Assembly: GCA_041860225.1 (NCBI GenBank)
Contig: CP151794.1
Span: 806,001 to 870,000 of the forward strand
DNA length: 64,000 nt
Source: Magnimaribacter mokuoloeensis
Lineage (GTDB): Bacteria > Pseudomonadota > Gammaproteobacteria > Magnimaribacterales > Magnimaribacteraceae
Reading direction: 5' to 3'
Shown: positions 41,593-51,576 of the stretch, piece by piece
How the letters are laid out: every line of letters begins with the position of its first letter
How positions within the stretch are numbered: the first letter of the stretch is position 1
The notes under the pieces: model-generated
Seen by the model: only the letters and a program-made list of their open reading frames with translations
What the model was told of the DNA's origin: nothing
Database searches by the model: none
Program-made: the position numbers and the translations under genes

Positions 41593-44385
41593 TTATTGAT
41601 TAGTTAAAGAAACAATTAAGTCGGCTACTGAAGTTAAAGCCATATCTAAATCATCGGTATTATCTACCCCACCTTGAGCGAAGTCTGGTCTTCCTCCTCC
41701 ACTTCCACCTAATTGATTAATTAAATGTTTCATTATTTCTCTGGCATCAATATCGACATCCTTTGAACAGGCTACGATTGTCGGTGCTTTGTCATCAGTG
41801 ATTGAAATCAGAGCTATTATGGTGTTGGGGTTTTTATTTCTTAATCTGTCGGCTATTTCTCTGAGTTCTTTTGCATCGATTCCTTCAAATATATTTGTTA
41901 TTAATTCAAAACCTTCAACTGCAAGTGAATTACTGATGAGACTTTCTACTGATGATCCAATGTCCTGTGATTGGATTTCTTTTGACTCTCTTTGTAATGA
42001 CTTATTCAAAGCTACTAAACCCTCCAAGGCATCAATACAATTTTCGAATGTCTTAAATTCAGAAGTCTGATTCCCTAAGACTTTATTTAAATCAATATTT
42101 TCTTCTTTAATTTGAGTGATTTTTTTTAAAACCTGGTCATTAGAGCAATTAAGAATTTTTGAATAAGCGGATATTTCGTCTTCTAAAAAGCGAATATAAT
42201 TTAAAACCTCAACACCATCCCTGGAGTCGAAATCGTCAACTAGAAGTTCGTTGCTAATGGCTGAGTATTCTTGCTCCAACTCATCTAATAAGAAATTAGC
42301 ACCATCACCTGTTACGGCTTCAATCCTTCTGACTCCAGCAGAAATTCCAGATTCAGATATGATCTTCATCACACCTATTTCACCTGTTCTGTCTACGTGA
42401 GTACCCCCGCAAAGCTCAATAGAAAAACCGTTTCCTATATTGAGAACCCTAACTTCATCTCCATACTTATCTCCAAAAAATGCAACGGCACCTCTCTCCA
42501 TAGCTTCATTTATTGGAAGCACTTCAGTTATAGACTCTAGATCTTTTGTTATTTCTGAATTAATCAGATCTTCTATGGCTTCGAGGTCATCAGTTTGAAT
42601 AGAATTATTATGAGCAAAATCAAATCTCAATCTAGATTCTTCAACCAGAGAACCCTTTTGCTCTACATGATCACCCAACACACTTCTAAGAGCAGCGTGC
42701 AATAGGTGAGTTGCACTGTGATTACTTTTTATTCTATTTCTGTGGGTTGTGTTAATTTCAGCTGTTACAGAATCATTTTTATTAAAAACTCCTGATTTAA
42801 CATGGCCTAGATGAAGAAATTGATCTCCCTTTTTCTGGGTATCATGAACTTCGAAAAGTGAATTATCAGACTGAATAAATCCTTTATCTCCTACTTGACC
42901 TCCAGACTCAGCATAAAACGGGGTCTCATCAAGAAGTATGAGTCCTTCTTCCCCTTCTCGTAATTCATCCTTATTACCTTCTTCGGAGCTAGAGATAATC
43001 TCTACTATCTTCGAGGATGTTGAATCGGTATCGTATCCTAAGAAGGCAGTTTCGCCTTCGATGTTTAAAGATTCTGGGATGAGTGTGTTGAAGTTGCTCG
43101 ATGATCTAGCTCTTTCTTTTTGTTCCAGCATTAAGGCTTCGTATTCGTCTAAATCAACTATTAGATCCCTTTCGCGTGCAAAATCAGCAGTCATATCTAC
43201 AGGAAATCCATAAGTATCATAAAGTTTGAAAACGATATCACCTGGAATTTCGTTGTCTTTTAAGTTCTCAACTGCAGATTCAAGTAACTGCATACCCTGC
43301 TCTAAAGTAGTGGAAAACTGTTCTTCCTCTTTAAGTAAATTAGCTTTAATAATATCTGAGTTTTTTACAAGTAAGGGGTAAGCAATACCCATTTTTTCTT
43401 CCAAAATATGTACGAGCTTAGAGAGAATCCCATCTTTCATTCCAAGTTTGTGAGCATGTCTAAGGCCGCGTCTTATAATTCTGCGCAAGACATATCCTCT
43501 TCCTTCATTAGAAGGCACAACGCCATCTGCAATTAGGAACGAAGAGGCTCTTAAATGATCTGATATTACTCTTAGCGAGGGGTTTGTTAGGTCATTCTCT
43601 CCACTAAGTTTTGCCGCTTCTTGGACTATAGACTTCAGAATATCAGTATCATAATTATTGTTTTCATTTTGTAGGACAGCTGCCATTCTTTCCAAGCCCA
43701 TTCCTGTATCAACACAAGGATTCGGAAGAGGACTTAAACTACCATCTTTACTTCTATCAAATTGAGTAAATACAAGATTCCAGATCTCTACAAATCTATC
43801 TCCTGGTTCATTTCCTAATTTAGGAGGATCTCCTTCAAGATGGTCGCCGTGATCATAATAGATTTCGCTGCAGGGACCGCACGGACCAGTATCTCCCATA
43901 GTCCAAAAATTTTCTTCGTCATCTAATCTAGAAACTCTCGCAGGATCAACTCCAACTTTATTTATCCATATATCTTCTGACTCATCATCACTTTCGTGAA
44001 CAGTGATCCATAACTTTTCCGGAGAGATTTTGTATCTTTGGGTTAATAATTCCCAAGCAAATAAAATTGCGTCCTCTTTAAAATAATCTCCGAAACTAAA
44101 GTTTCCAAGCATTTCAAAGAAAGTATGGTGTCTTGCGGTATAGCCTACGTTATCAAGATCATTATGTTTCCCTCCGGCTCTAATACATCTTTGGGAACTA
44201 ACAGCGCGAGTATAACTCCTATTTTCAACACCCAATAGTAAGTCTTTAAAAGGAACCATACCCGCATTAGTAAATAGCAATGTTGGGTCATTAATTGGAA
44301 CAAGAGAGGCACTTTCTACAAGAGTATGTTCTTTCTCTTGAAAGAAGTCTAAGTAGATTTTTCTTATCTCGTCAGTAGAGAGCAT
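41593..44385 (-). CDS. alaS: Alanyl-tRNA synthetase AlaS
   Basis: 930 residues, about 50 more than E. coli AlaS (876). The catalytic domain has FTNAGMVPFKDLLLG and the HHTFFEMLGNFSFGDYF motif. The editing domain has the metal-binding NHSATHLLHAALR and CGGTHVDRTGEIG. The C-Ala domain ends GGSGGGRPDFAQGG. The extra length seems to lie in the coiled-coil region around 690-800. alaS-lysC adjacency is common in gammaproteobacteria, usually with recX upstream, which is absent here. Confidence 0.97.
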   Translation of the reverse strand: MLSTDEIRKIYLDFFQEKEHTLVESASLVPINDPTLLFTNAGMVPFKDLLLGVENRSYTRAVSSQRCIRAGGKHNDLDNVGYTARHHTFFEMLGNFSFGDYFKEDAILFAWELLTQRYKISPEKLWITVHESDDESEDIWINKVGVDPARVSRLDDEENFWTMGDTGPCGPCSEIYYDHGDHLEGDPPKLGNEPGDRFVEIWNLVFTQFDRSKDGSLSPLPNPCVDTGMGLERMAAVLQNENNNYDTDILKSIVQEAAKLSGENDLTNPSLRVISDHLRASSFLIADGVVPSNEGRGYVLRRIIRRGLRHAHKLGMKDGILSKLVHILEEKMGIAYPLLVKNSDIIKANLLKEEEQFSTTLEQGMQLLESAVENLKDNEIPGDIVFKLYDTYGFPVDMTADFARERDLIVDLDEYEALMLEQKERARSSSNFNTLIPESLNIEGETAFLGYDTDSTSSKIVEIISSSEEGNKDELREGEEGLILLDETPFYAESGGQVGDKGFIQSDNSLFEVHDTQKKGDQFLHLGHVKSGVFNKNDSVTAEINTTHRNRIKSNHSATHLLHAALRSVLGDHVEQKGSLVEESRLRFDFAHNNSIQTDDLEAIEDLINSEITKDLESITEVLPINEAMERGAVAFFGDKYGDEVRVLNIGNGFSIELCGGTHVDRTGEIGVMKIISESGISAGVRRIEAVTGDGANFLLDELEQEYSAISNELLVDDFDSRDGVEVLNYIRFLEDEISAYSKILNCSNDQVLKKITQIKEENIDLNKVLGNQTSEFKTFENCIDALEGLVALNKSLQRESKEIQSQDIGSSVESLISNSLAVEGFELITNIFEGIDAKELREIADRLRNKNPNTIIALISITDDKAPTIVACSKDVDIDAREIMKHLINQLGGSGGGRPDFAQGGVDNTDDLDMALTSVADLIVSLTNQ

Positions 44386-44394
44386 AAGTTTCTA

Positions 44395-45096
44395 TCAGAA
44401 TATTTCAGTAAAAAAATTCATCATCGACTGCCAAGATCTTCTGTCAGCATTTTCATTATACTGAGTACCTAAATTGGGATCATTTGCCTCTTGATTAGTA
44501 AAGGCGTGGTAAGTATTTCCATAGCTATGGAGTTGCCAATCAGCTTCTGCTTCTGTCATCTCTTTTTGAAAGTCGTCAACCATTGATAAGGGTACCATTG
44601 GATCTCTTTCTCCATGCAAAACGAGAACTTTAGCCTTTATGCCGTTATCTGCAATATCTGAACCCATTAGGAGCCCATGAAAACTTACGACTCCATTAAT
44701 ATCTGATCCTGATCTGGCAAGATCCAAGACGACCAAACCACCAAAACAATAACCGATAGCTGCTATCTTACTTGAATCTACTCCTTCGATTTCTTTACCT
44801 GCTTCTAAAGCAGAATTGATGACAGATTTTAATTTCTGTCTATCTTCTACAAGAGGAGTCATCAAAGATTGATTTTCTTCAGTTGAGGTTCCTACTTTAG
44901 CGTCTCCATACATATCTACTGCCATTGCCACATAACCCTCTTCTGCAAGTTCAATAGCTTTTTTTTCTACAAAATCATCTCTTCCAGCCCACGAAGGTGC
45001 TATCAGGATTAGAGGAGCAGATTCTTTCTCTGGGTTAGCCACGAAGGCTCTGTATTCCTGATCGCCGCATTGATAATTTATTTCTTGAGTCTTCAT
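44395..45096 (-). CDS. Dienelactone hydrolase family protein
   Basis: 233 residues, alpha/beta hydrolase with a Cys nucleophile in AIGYCFGGLVVLDLAR and the Asp/His pair in LVLHGERDPMVPL and GNTYHAFTN. The family hydrolyses dienelactones and related esters. It lies between a gamma carbonic anhydrase and alaS in a tight operon (gaps of 2 and 9 bases). Without aromatic catabolism genes nearby the true substrate is unknown. Confidence 0.92.
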   Translation of the reverse strand: MKTQEINYQCGDQEYRAFVANPEKESAPLILIAPSWAGRDDFVEKKAIELAEEGYVAMAVDMYGDAKVGTSTEENQSLMTPLVEDRQKLKSVINSALEAGKEIEGVDSSKIAAIGYCFGGLVVLDLARSGSDINGVVSFHGLLMGSDIADNGIKAKVLVLHGERDPMVPLSMVDDFQKEMTEAEADWQLHSYGNTYHAFTNQEANDPNLGTQYNENADRRSWQSMMNFFTEIF

Positions 45097-45098
45097 AT

Positions 45099-45623
45099 TT
45101 ATTTCTCCATTAATTCAAGTTCCTCTTTGAACCTTTTAGAATTTTGCACGTAATGTTTTGCTGAAAGAATTAGACCTTGTTTCTGATCTTCATTTAACTC
45201 TCCTTTGATTTTTCCTGGAGAGCCCAATACTAATGAACCATCAGGTATTTCCATTCCTTCGGTGACTAGAGCGTTAGCTCCTATTAGGCACCCTTTTCCA
45301 ATTTTTGCTCCATTTAGAACTACAGAATTTATACCTATCAAACTTCCATCTCCAATAGTGCAACCATGTAACATTACTTTGTGGCCAATTGTTACGTCTT
45401 TTCCAATGTCTAATGGAAATCCTAAATCTGTATGCAATACAGAGCAATCTTGAACATTTGAACCCTCTCCAATTGTAATTAGTTCAGTGTCACCTCTCAA
45501 AACAGCCCCAAACCATACACTGGCATTTTCGCACAGTCTCACTTTACCAAGAACTGTTGCTGAATCTGCTACATAAAATTCACCATCAGTGATAGGTTCA
45601 TGTTCTCCTAATCTATAAAGCAT
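45099..45623 (-). CDS. Gamma carbonic anhydrase-like hexapeptide protein (YrdA type)
   Basis: 174 residues, a left-handed beta-helix of hexapeptide repeats. The metal-ligand pattern is seen in QDCSVLHTD and VTIGHKVMLHGCTIGD, with three His. The family includes carbonic anhydrases (Cam) and proteins of unproven activity (YrdA, PaaY). Cotranscribed with a Nudix CoA pyrophosphatase and the dienelactone hydrolase-like gene. Confidence 0.92.
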   Translation of the reverse strand: MLYRLGEHEPITDGEFYVADSATVLGKVRLCENASVWFGAVLRGDTELITIGEGSNVQDCSVLHTDLGFPLDIGKDVTIGHKVMLHGCTIGDGSLIGINSVVLNGAKIGKGCLIGANALVTEGMEIPDGSLVLGSPGKIKGELNEDQKQGLILSAKHYVQNSKRFKEELELMEK

Positions 45624-45637
45624 TCTAATCCCCTTTA

Positions 45638-46219
45638 TTAATTACCTTTTGATTTAAGATCAATTCCAGCATCTAAAGCTATGTTTAAAAAATCTACAGT
45701 CATCATTGCGGTTAGCCCCCATATTATATAAGAGTTATATTCATAGGCAGGCATAAAAAAAATATCTCCATTTCTGTTTATTTCATCATTTCTGTGCCTT
45801 TCGTCTCTTAAAAGAAATGATAGAGGGACTCTAAAACAAGCTTCTATTTCATCAGAATTATCATTTAGCTCTATGTCGTGTGGAACTACTCCTACATAAG
45901 GAGTAACACTAATATTAAATCTAGAGACAACTGTATCTATGGGACCTAGAATTTCTACTTTCTTCCTATCTAAACCAGTCTCTTCCTCTGATTCCCTTAA
46001 AGCAGTATTCTCAAGAGAATCATCCTGTTCTTCGTACATACCTCCAGGAAAGGAAACCTCTCCTCCGTGAGATCCAACCTTATTAGATCGAAGTGTATAA
46101 ATAAGTTCAGGGTCTTTAGAATCCGTAACTGCTATAAGAACAGCTGCTTTTCTTAACTCTGCTACAGGAGGTTTTCCAGAATAAGTTTGAATTTTGTCCG
46201 TAATTTTATCTAACATCAA
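45638..46219 (-). CDS. CoA pyrophosphatase, Nudix family (NudL/YeaB-like)
   Basis: 193 residues. The Nudix box is GGMYEEQDDSLENTALRESE followed by EETGL. The CoA-specific upstream motif reads VGSHGGEVSFPGG, and LRSNKVGSHGGEVSFPG matches the LLTxRs...H.GQvaFPGG pattern of NudL. It would hydrolyse CoA or its derivatives to 3',5'-ADP and phosphopantetheine. First gene of a leftward operon ending at 39971; divergent from another Nudix gene. Confidence 0.92.
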   Translation of the reverse strand: MMLDKITDKIQTYSGKPPVAELRKAAVLIAVTDSKDPELIYTLRSNKVGSHGGEVSFPGGMYEEQDDSLENTALRESEEETGLDRKKVEILGPIDTVVSRFNISVTPYVGVVPHDIELNDNSDEIEACFRVPLSFLLRDERHRNDEINRNGDIFFMPAYEYNSYIIWGLTAMMTVDFLNIALDAGIDLKSKGN

Positions 46220-46285
46220 TAAATGTAATATCTTTTTGAAGATAGTTTATACTTCCGGCGCCTTAAATCGAAATAAAATAAGAAA

Positions 46286-46822
46286 ATGAAATACTGCAGC
46301 GTATGCGGATCACTAACGGTAAAAAAGATACCAGAGGGTGATAATAGAGAAAGAGACTGTTGTGAAAATTGCGGTACCATCCACTACACAAATCCCAAGA
46401 TTATTGTAGGAACAATACCCTTTAAAGACTCTTCAGTCCTGTTATGTAAAAGAGGCATTGAGCCTAGATATGGAAAATGGACTCTTCCAGGAGGTTTTCT
46501 TGAAAATGGCGAAACTGTTGCCCAAGGTTCATTTAGAGAGACGTTAGAAGAAACAAATACTGAAGTTGAAATGAAAGATCTCTATGCAATATTTAATGTT
46601 CCACAAATCAATCAGGTTTATATGTTATATCGTGCAAATGTTGTGTCTAATGACTACGCTCCAACTACAGAAAGTCTTGAGGTACAGTTTTTTAAAGAAG
46701 ATGAGATACCCTGGGAAGAGCTTGCTTTTCCATTTGTACCTATAGTTCTTAAGAATTTCTTTTCGGACCTGAAAAAAGGTGAATTTCCCCTTACAACCCA
46801 CACCATAGAACGAAAGAAATAA
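46286..46822 (+). CDS. Nudix hydrolase with N-terminal zinc ribbon
   Basis: 178 residues. The N-terminus has a zinc ribbon with CSVC (Cys4, Cys7) and CENC (Cys26, Cys29), followed by IIVGTIPFKDSSVLLCKRGI and the Nudix box GGFLENGETVAQGSFRETLE-EET. It lacks the SQPWPFPxS motif of NudC, so it is not an NADH pyrophosphatase; ADP-ribose or FAD-type substrates are likely for this branch. It is convergent with purL across two bases. Confidence 0.9.
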   Translation: MKYCSVCGSLTVKKIPEGDNRERDCCENCGTIHYTNPKIIVGTIPFKDSSVLLCKRGIEPRYGKWTLPGGFLENGETVAQGSFRETLEETNTEVEMKDLYAIFNVPQINQVYMLYRANVVSNDYAPTTESLEVQFFKEDEIPWEELAFPFVPIVLKNFFSDLKKGEFPLTTHTIERKK

Positions 46823-46824
46823 AC

Positions 46825-49800
46825 TTAATCAATAAAATCTTTCGCGTTCTGAAATATCTTTATCCACGGGCTATAATTTAACCAGTCTTCTGGACACCAA
46901 GAATATTGATCGTTCAAAAAAGCTCTTTCCGGATGAGGCATCATGATTGTAACTCTTCCGTTTTCATTCGTTACTCCTGCAATCCCATGAGGAGAACCAT
47001 TAGGATTTAAGGGATAGGTCTCAGTATCTTCACCAAAGCAGTCTGCATAAGAAATGGTAGTAAATTTTTTGTCTAAGTTTTTTAATGACTCGTTCGAAGC
47101 CTCTACTCTGCCTTCACCATGAGCAACGGGGACTGGTATAACTGAACCCGTCATGCCTTTAAATAGTATGGAAGGTGAATCCTTTACAATGACTTGTACT
47201 AGCCTAGCTTCAAACTTCTCTGAGATATTTCTTTTAAAGCTTGGCCAATTATCAGTTCCGGGGATCAAACCTCTCAATTGAGATAGCATTTGACAACCAT
47301 TACAGACTCCTAATGAAAAAACATTCTCATTTTGAAAGAAATCACCAAATTGATTTCTTAGTTCTTCATTAAATAAAATACTATTAGCCCAACCCCCTCC
47401 TGCTCCAAGGACATCGCCATAAGAAAATCCCCCGCAAGCTACCAGACCTTGAAAGTCTTGTAAGTTTTGTCTTTTGTCTATTAAGTCAGTCATGTGGACA
47501 TCTATGCAATCAAACCCTACTTCATGGAAAGCTGCAGCCATCTCATTTTGACCATTAACTCCTTGCTCTCTGAGAATCGCAATCCTAGGCCTAGAACTAT
47601 TCAAATCAATTTTCTCAGGTACAGAAAAGGTTATTTTAGGTCTTAATCCGGGATTCTTAATTTTAGTATCATTTATGTACTCCGCTTTTGCAGTATCTGG
47701 GTTATCTCTCAAGGACTGGATCTCATAACTTACCCTATTCCAGTTTTGTAACAGGTCTTTTATAGGAAGAGAAAGTAAATTTTCTTCTTGAAAATTGATC
47801 ACTATGTCTGCTGAGTCTGATAAAGAACCTATATTGTGAACAAATTCGTTTAAACCAGCATCACTTAAAGCTTCCTGAACATAATCTAGATCTTCATCTA
47901 AAACTTGTATTACTGCTCCTAATTCCTCATTGAAGAGGAACTCTAATAAGGCCCCTTCATCTTTTATAGCTGAATCTAGGTTAATTTCTAAACCCAATCT
48001 TCCAGCAAATGACATTTCGGCAAGAGTTGTAATTAGACCACCATCAGAACGATCATGGTAAGCAAGTATCTTTCTGTGAGACAAAAGTTTATGAATTGAA
48101 TCAACAAAAGCTGGCATCTCTTTTTCACACTCGACATCGGGTGACTCTCCAAAAAGCTGATTATTTAATTGAGCTAGGATACTACCCCCCAATCTAGTAT
48201 GGCCTTTTGCTAGATCTATAAAAAGTAATGAAGATTTTTTGCTTTTCTTTAATTCTGGAGTAACAGCAATAGATATATCTTGAATAGGAGCAAAGCCAGA
48301 AACAATTAATGAGAGAGGTGATACTACTGATTTATCCTCTCCATTTTTACTCCATTCTGTAGACATAGATAGAGAGTCTTTTCCAACCGGTATCGCCATG
48401 TTCCATTTGGGACATAAATCAATTCCAACAGATTCTACGGCTTCAAATAGATCTTTATTCCCCTCTAATTTACCTGGAGAACCCATCCAGTTTGCAGATA
48501 ATTTAATATCTGAAAGACTTGATATTCCAGAAGGCAAAATATTAGTTACAACCTCAGCAACAGAAATTTTAGCTGCAGCCTTGGAGTTCATCAATGAAAT
48601 TGGAGTCCTCTCCCCCATAGCCATGGCCTCTCCAGATAGTCCAGAAAAACTTGTCTTACATAAGCCGTAATCAGAAACCGGAACTTGCCAAGGCCCGACC
48701 ATTTGATCCCTAGCTATCAAACCTGTGATAGATCTATCACCTATGGTTATGAGAAATGTCTTACTGGCCACAGTGGGATGTCTCAAGACTTCATATACAA
48801 CCTCATTAGATACTTCATCGGGTAATTTAAGTGGTAGAGACCTTTCGGATTTATTTTCAAAAGATATATGAGTTTTAGGCGGCTTGCCAAAAAGAACTTC
48901 TAAAGAAAGGCTAATAGGATAATTATCAAAATAAGAATCATATACTTCCAGGTAATTTCCCTTAGTTATTTCACCAACAACTGAGTAAGGACATCTTTCA
49001 CGTTCACAAAAATTTGAAAACTTCTCAAGATTCTTCTCTGAAATAGCCAAAACATATCTTTCTTGAGACTCATTGCACCATATTTCCATTGGAGTCATTC
49101 CCGGTTCAGAGTTAGGTATATCCCTTAAATTTATTAAACCTCCATGTCCACTATCTTTTACAAGTTCGGGTATAGCATTTGATAAACCACCTGCACCTAC
49201 ATCATGAATAAATAAAATTGGATTATTTTTATCCTGCCAGCATCTATCTAAAACCTCTTGGCATCTCCGCTCCATTTCCGGGTTTTCTCTTTGAACGGAA
49301 GCATAATCTAAATCCGAATCTCCCTCGCCAGAAGAGAGAGAAGAAGCTGAACCTCCGCCCAATCCTATTAGCATTGCAGGACCACCTAAAACTACTAGTT
49401 TTGAGCCAATGGGCACTTCTTTCTTCAATGCATGTTCGGTTTTAATATTTCCTAGACCTCCAGCCAACATTATTGGTTTGTGATAACCAAAGTGATTGAT
49501 TGAGTTTTTTGATTCAAAAGATCTAAAATATCCTAAGATGTTGGGTCTACCGAACTCGTTATTAAAAGAAGCGGCTCCAATAGGTGCGTCTAACATTATC
49601 TCTAATGGAGAAGCTATCCGATCTGGTTTATCCTCTTTAAATTCCCACCTTTCTTTTAAATTTGGAATACGCAGATTAGATACTGAAAAACCTGTTAATC
49701 CCGCTTTTGGTTTCGCTCCTATTCCAGTTGCTCCCTCGTCTCTGATTTCACCTCCTGAACCTGTAGAAGCTCCAGAGAAAGGTGAAATTGCTGTTGGGTG

Positions 49801-50706
49801 ATTATGGGTTTCTACCTTTATTACAAGATTAACCTCTTCTTCAGAGAGAATGTATTTACCATCTCTAGGAAAAAATCTTTTTCCCATGTGACCCTTAAGT
49901 ATTGCTGCATTATCTTCATATGCAGAAATAACACCGTCTGGAAAATTTTTGTGCGTATTTCGGATCATATCAAATAAGCTCTTAGAATTGGGTTCTCCGT
50001 CAATAGTCCAATCTGCATTAAAGATTTTATGTCTACAATGTTCTGAATTAGCTTGGGCGAACATCATCAGTTCAGCATCCGTAGGGTCTTTATTTGTTTT
50101 TGCATAGCTCTCATACAAATAAGCAATTTCTTCTTGATTGAGAGCAAGGCCCAATTCTGTATTGGCTCTCTGCAAGGCATTTATTTTTGTTGAGGTTATA
50201 TCAATACTTTGTACCAAACCTGGTTCATGGTTTGAAAAAAGTTGAGGCATTTCTTCAAGGCTGAGAATAACATTCTGGGTCATCCTGTCTGACAGAATAT
50301 TACCCATTCTAAGCAACTCTGTAGCCTGAATTTTCTTTGTAAAAGAATAATACAATCCCCGCTCTACTCTCTCTACGAAATCTAAGCCGCAATTTCCAAT
50401 TATTTCTGTAGCTTTAGATGACCATGGAGAAATGGTTCCTATTCTAGGAGTTAACAGAAAGAAGCTTTTGTCTTTAATGTCCTGAGTATCGCTTCCAACA
50501 AGTAAATCAGACAATTTTTTATAATCTTCTTCAGAGACATGTGAAGAATCTTTTCGTAATTTAAGAAAATAAATCTCTCTAGCACTTACATCACTAGATT
50601 TATCTAAAGATAAAGATTCTCTTACTCTGTTTAATCTAAATTCAGAGGAAGTTTCAGAGCCTAGTATGGCAACGATATTTTGCGAAACTTCTATTCTTGA
50701 GTTCAT
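46825..50706 (-). CDS. purL: Phosphoribosylformylglycinamidine synthase PurL
   Basis: 1,293 residues from the ATG at 50706; a TTG ten codons upstream exists but family N-termini favour the ATG (SEFRLNRV lies 25 residues in, as SAFRINKL does in E. coli). The large fused form converts FGAR, Gln and ATP to FGAM in purine synthesis. The FGAM synthetase core has MFAQANSEHCRHKIFNADW, VETHNHPTAISPFSGASTG and GGLSNAIPELV. The C-terminal glutaminase has the nucleophile Cys in SLGVCNGCQML and the His/Glu pair in MMPHPERAF. mltF-like gene divergent upstream, the conserved gammaproteobacterial neighbour. Confidence 0.97.
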   Translation of the reverse strand: MNSRIEVSQNIVAILGSETSSEFRLNRVRESLSLDKSSDVSAREIYFLKLRKDSSHVSEEDYKKLSDLLVGSDTQDIKDKSFFLLTPRIGTISPWSSKATEIIGNCGLDFVERVERGLYYSFTKKIQATELLRMGNILSDRMTQNVILSLEEMPQLFSNHEPGLVQSIDITSTKINALQRANTELGLALNQEEIAYLYESYAKTNKDPTDAELMMFAQANSEHCRHKIFNADWTIDGEPNSKSLFDMIRNTHKNFPDGVISAYEDNAAILKGHMGKRFFPRDGKYILSEEEVNLVIKVETHNHPTAISPFSGASTGSGGEIRDEGATGIGAKPKAGLTGFSVSNLRIPNLKERWEFKEDKPDRIASPLEIMLDAPIGAASFNNEFGRPNILGYFRSFESKNSINHFGYHKPIMLAGGLGNIKTEHALKKEVPIGSKLVVLGGPAMLIGLGGGSASSLSSGEGDSDLDYASVQRENPEMERRCQEVLDRCWQDKNNPILFIHDVGAGGLSNAIPELVKDSGHGGLINLRDIPNSEPGMTPMEIWCNESQERYVLAISEKNLEKFSNFCERERCPYSVVGEITKGNYLEVYDSYFDNYPISLSLEVLFGKPPKTHISFENKSERSLPLKLPDEVSNEVVYEVLRHPTVASKTFLITIGDRSITGLIARDQMVGPWQVPVSDYGLCKTSFSGLSGEAMAMGERTPISLMNSKAAAKISVAEVVTNILPSGISSLSDIKLSANWMGSPGKLEGNKDLFEAVESVGIDLCPKWNMAIPVGKDSLSMSTEWSKNGEDKSVVSPLSLIVSGFAPIQDISIAVTPELKKSKKSSLLFIDLAKGHTRLGGSILAQLNNQLFGESPDVECEKEMPAFVDSIHKLLSHRKILAYHDRSDGGLITTLAEMSFAGRLGLEINLDSAIKDEGALLEFLFNEELGAVIQVLDEDLDYVQEALSDAGLNEFVHNIGSLSDSADIVINFQEENLLSLPIKDLLQNWNRVSYEIQSLRDNPDTAKAEYINDTKIKNPGLRPKITFSVPEKIDLNSSRPRIAILREQGVNGQNEMAAAFHEVGFDCIDVHMTDLIDKRQNLQDFQGLVACGGFSYGDVLGAGGGWANSILFNEELRNQFGDFFQNENVFSLGVCNGCQMLSQLRGLIPGTDNWPSFKRNISEKFEARLVQVIVKDSPSILFKGMTGSVIPVPVAHGEGRVEASNESLKNLDKKFTTISYADCFGEDTETYPLNPNGSPHGIAGVTNENGRVTIMMPHPERAFLNDQYSWCPEDWLNYSPWIKIFQNAKDFID

Positions 50707-50841
50707 TAAAGTTGCTTGACATTGTAATAAAAGCAAAAGTTAAGTAAATAGCTTATCTTGTGGTTTTCCTCATAAAAAGACACTATATGTTGTGTATTTA
50801 TCAATTATTAGACCTAGGTGATGGAAAAAATTGGGGGAATC

Positions 50842-51576
50842 ATGTTTAGCTATCTAAAATTTAGATACTCTTTTATTTTTTTTCTGAGTGTATTGACAGT
50901 TCTAAGCTTGGAAGCTCCAGTACTTAAATCTTACTCTGCTCAAGAGAAAACTTTCTTCATGGAGGAACTCGAGTTTTACTGGCAAGAAGATAAACCGGGT
51001 TTAACTACTTTTTTAGAAAGAACAAATACCAGACTACCAAAATACAAATTGCTTTTTGAAGAGGCTGCAGAAGGTATTGATGTTCATTGGAGTCTTATTG
51101 CTGCAATAAGTTATCAGGAATCACATTGGAACCCAAAAGCAATTTCTGATACTGGAGTAAGAGGAATGATGATGCTTACACAAAAGACTGCAAAAGAAAT
51201 GGGAATTAATAAAAGAACTAATCCTGAAGATAGTATATTTGGAGGTGCTAACTATTTCCAAAAAACGATGAATAGGCTTCCAAACGAAATGTCCAAATTA
51301 GATAAAATTTGGATGTCTTTAGCGGCGTACAATCTTGGTTATAGAAATCTAGAACTGGCTAGAGACCTTGCCAAATCTAAAAACCTTGATCCTAATGATT
51401 GGTCAGAGGTTTCTTTAGCTTTAGAAGATATTTTAAAAGACCGCTATGGTAGAGAATCTGAAGAATTTGTTAAACATGATCAAGTAATGAAATATGTTAA
51501 AAATATTAGTCTTTACTATAAAACTCTGTCTATTCTATACAAAGAGGAGGAGTTACTGGTTCTAGCTAATGAGTAA
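50842..51576 (+). CDS. mltF: Shortened MltF-like lytic transglycosylase
   Basis: About 244 residues from this ATG; GTG/ATG starts at 50818 and 50821 give nine more. After an N-terminal hydrophobic leader (YSFIFFLSVLTVLSL) there is only an SLT domain: catalytic Glu in LIAAISYQESHWNP, VRGMMMLTQKTAKEMG, DSIFGGANYF, and WMSLAAYNLGY. Normal MltF (about 480-520) has an N-terminal periplasmic solute-binding domain before the SLT; here it is missing. Position next to purL is that of E. coli mltF (yfhD). It should still cut glycan strands. Confidence 0.85.
   Translation: MFSYLKFRYSFIFFLSVLTVLSLEAPVLKSYSAQEKTFFMEELEFYWQEDKPGLTTFLERTNTRLPKYKLLFEEAAEGIDVHWSLIAAISYQESHWNPKAISDTGVRGMMMLTQKTAKEMGINKRTNPEDSIFGGANYFQKTMNRLPNEMSKLDKIWMSLAAYNLGYRNLELARDLAKSKNLDPNDWSEVSLALEDILKDRYGRESEEFVKHDQVMKYVKNISLYYKTLSILYKEEELLVLANE

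Noticed and set aside
50706..50736. TTG start for purL ten codons upstream
   Set aside because: The extra residues do not resemble PurL N-termini and no ribosome-binding site precedes the TTG; the ATG at 50706 fits better.
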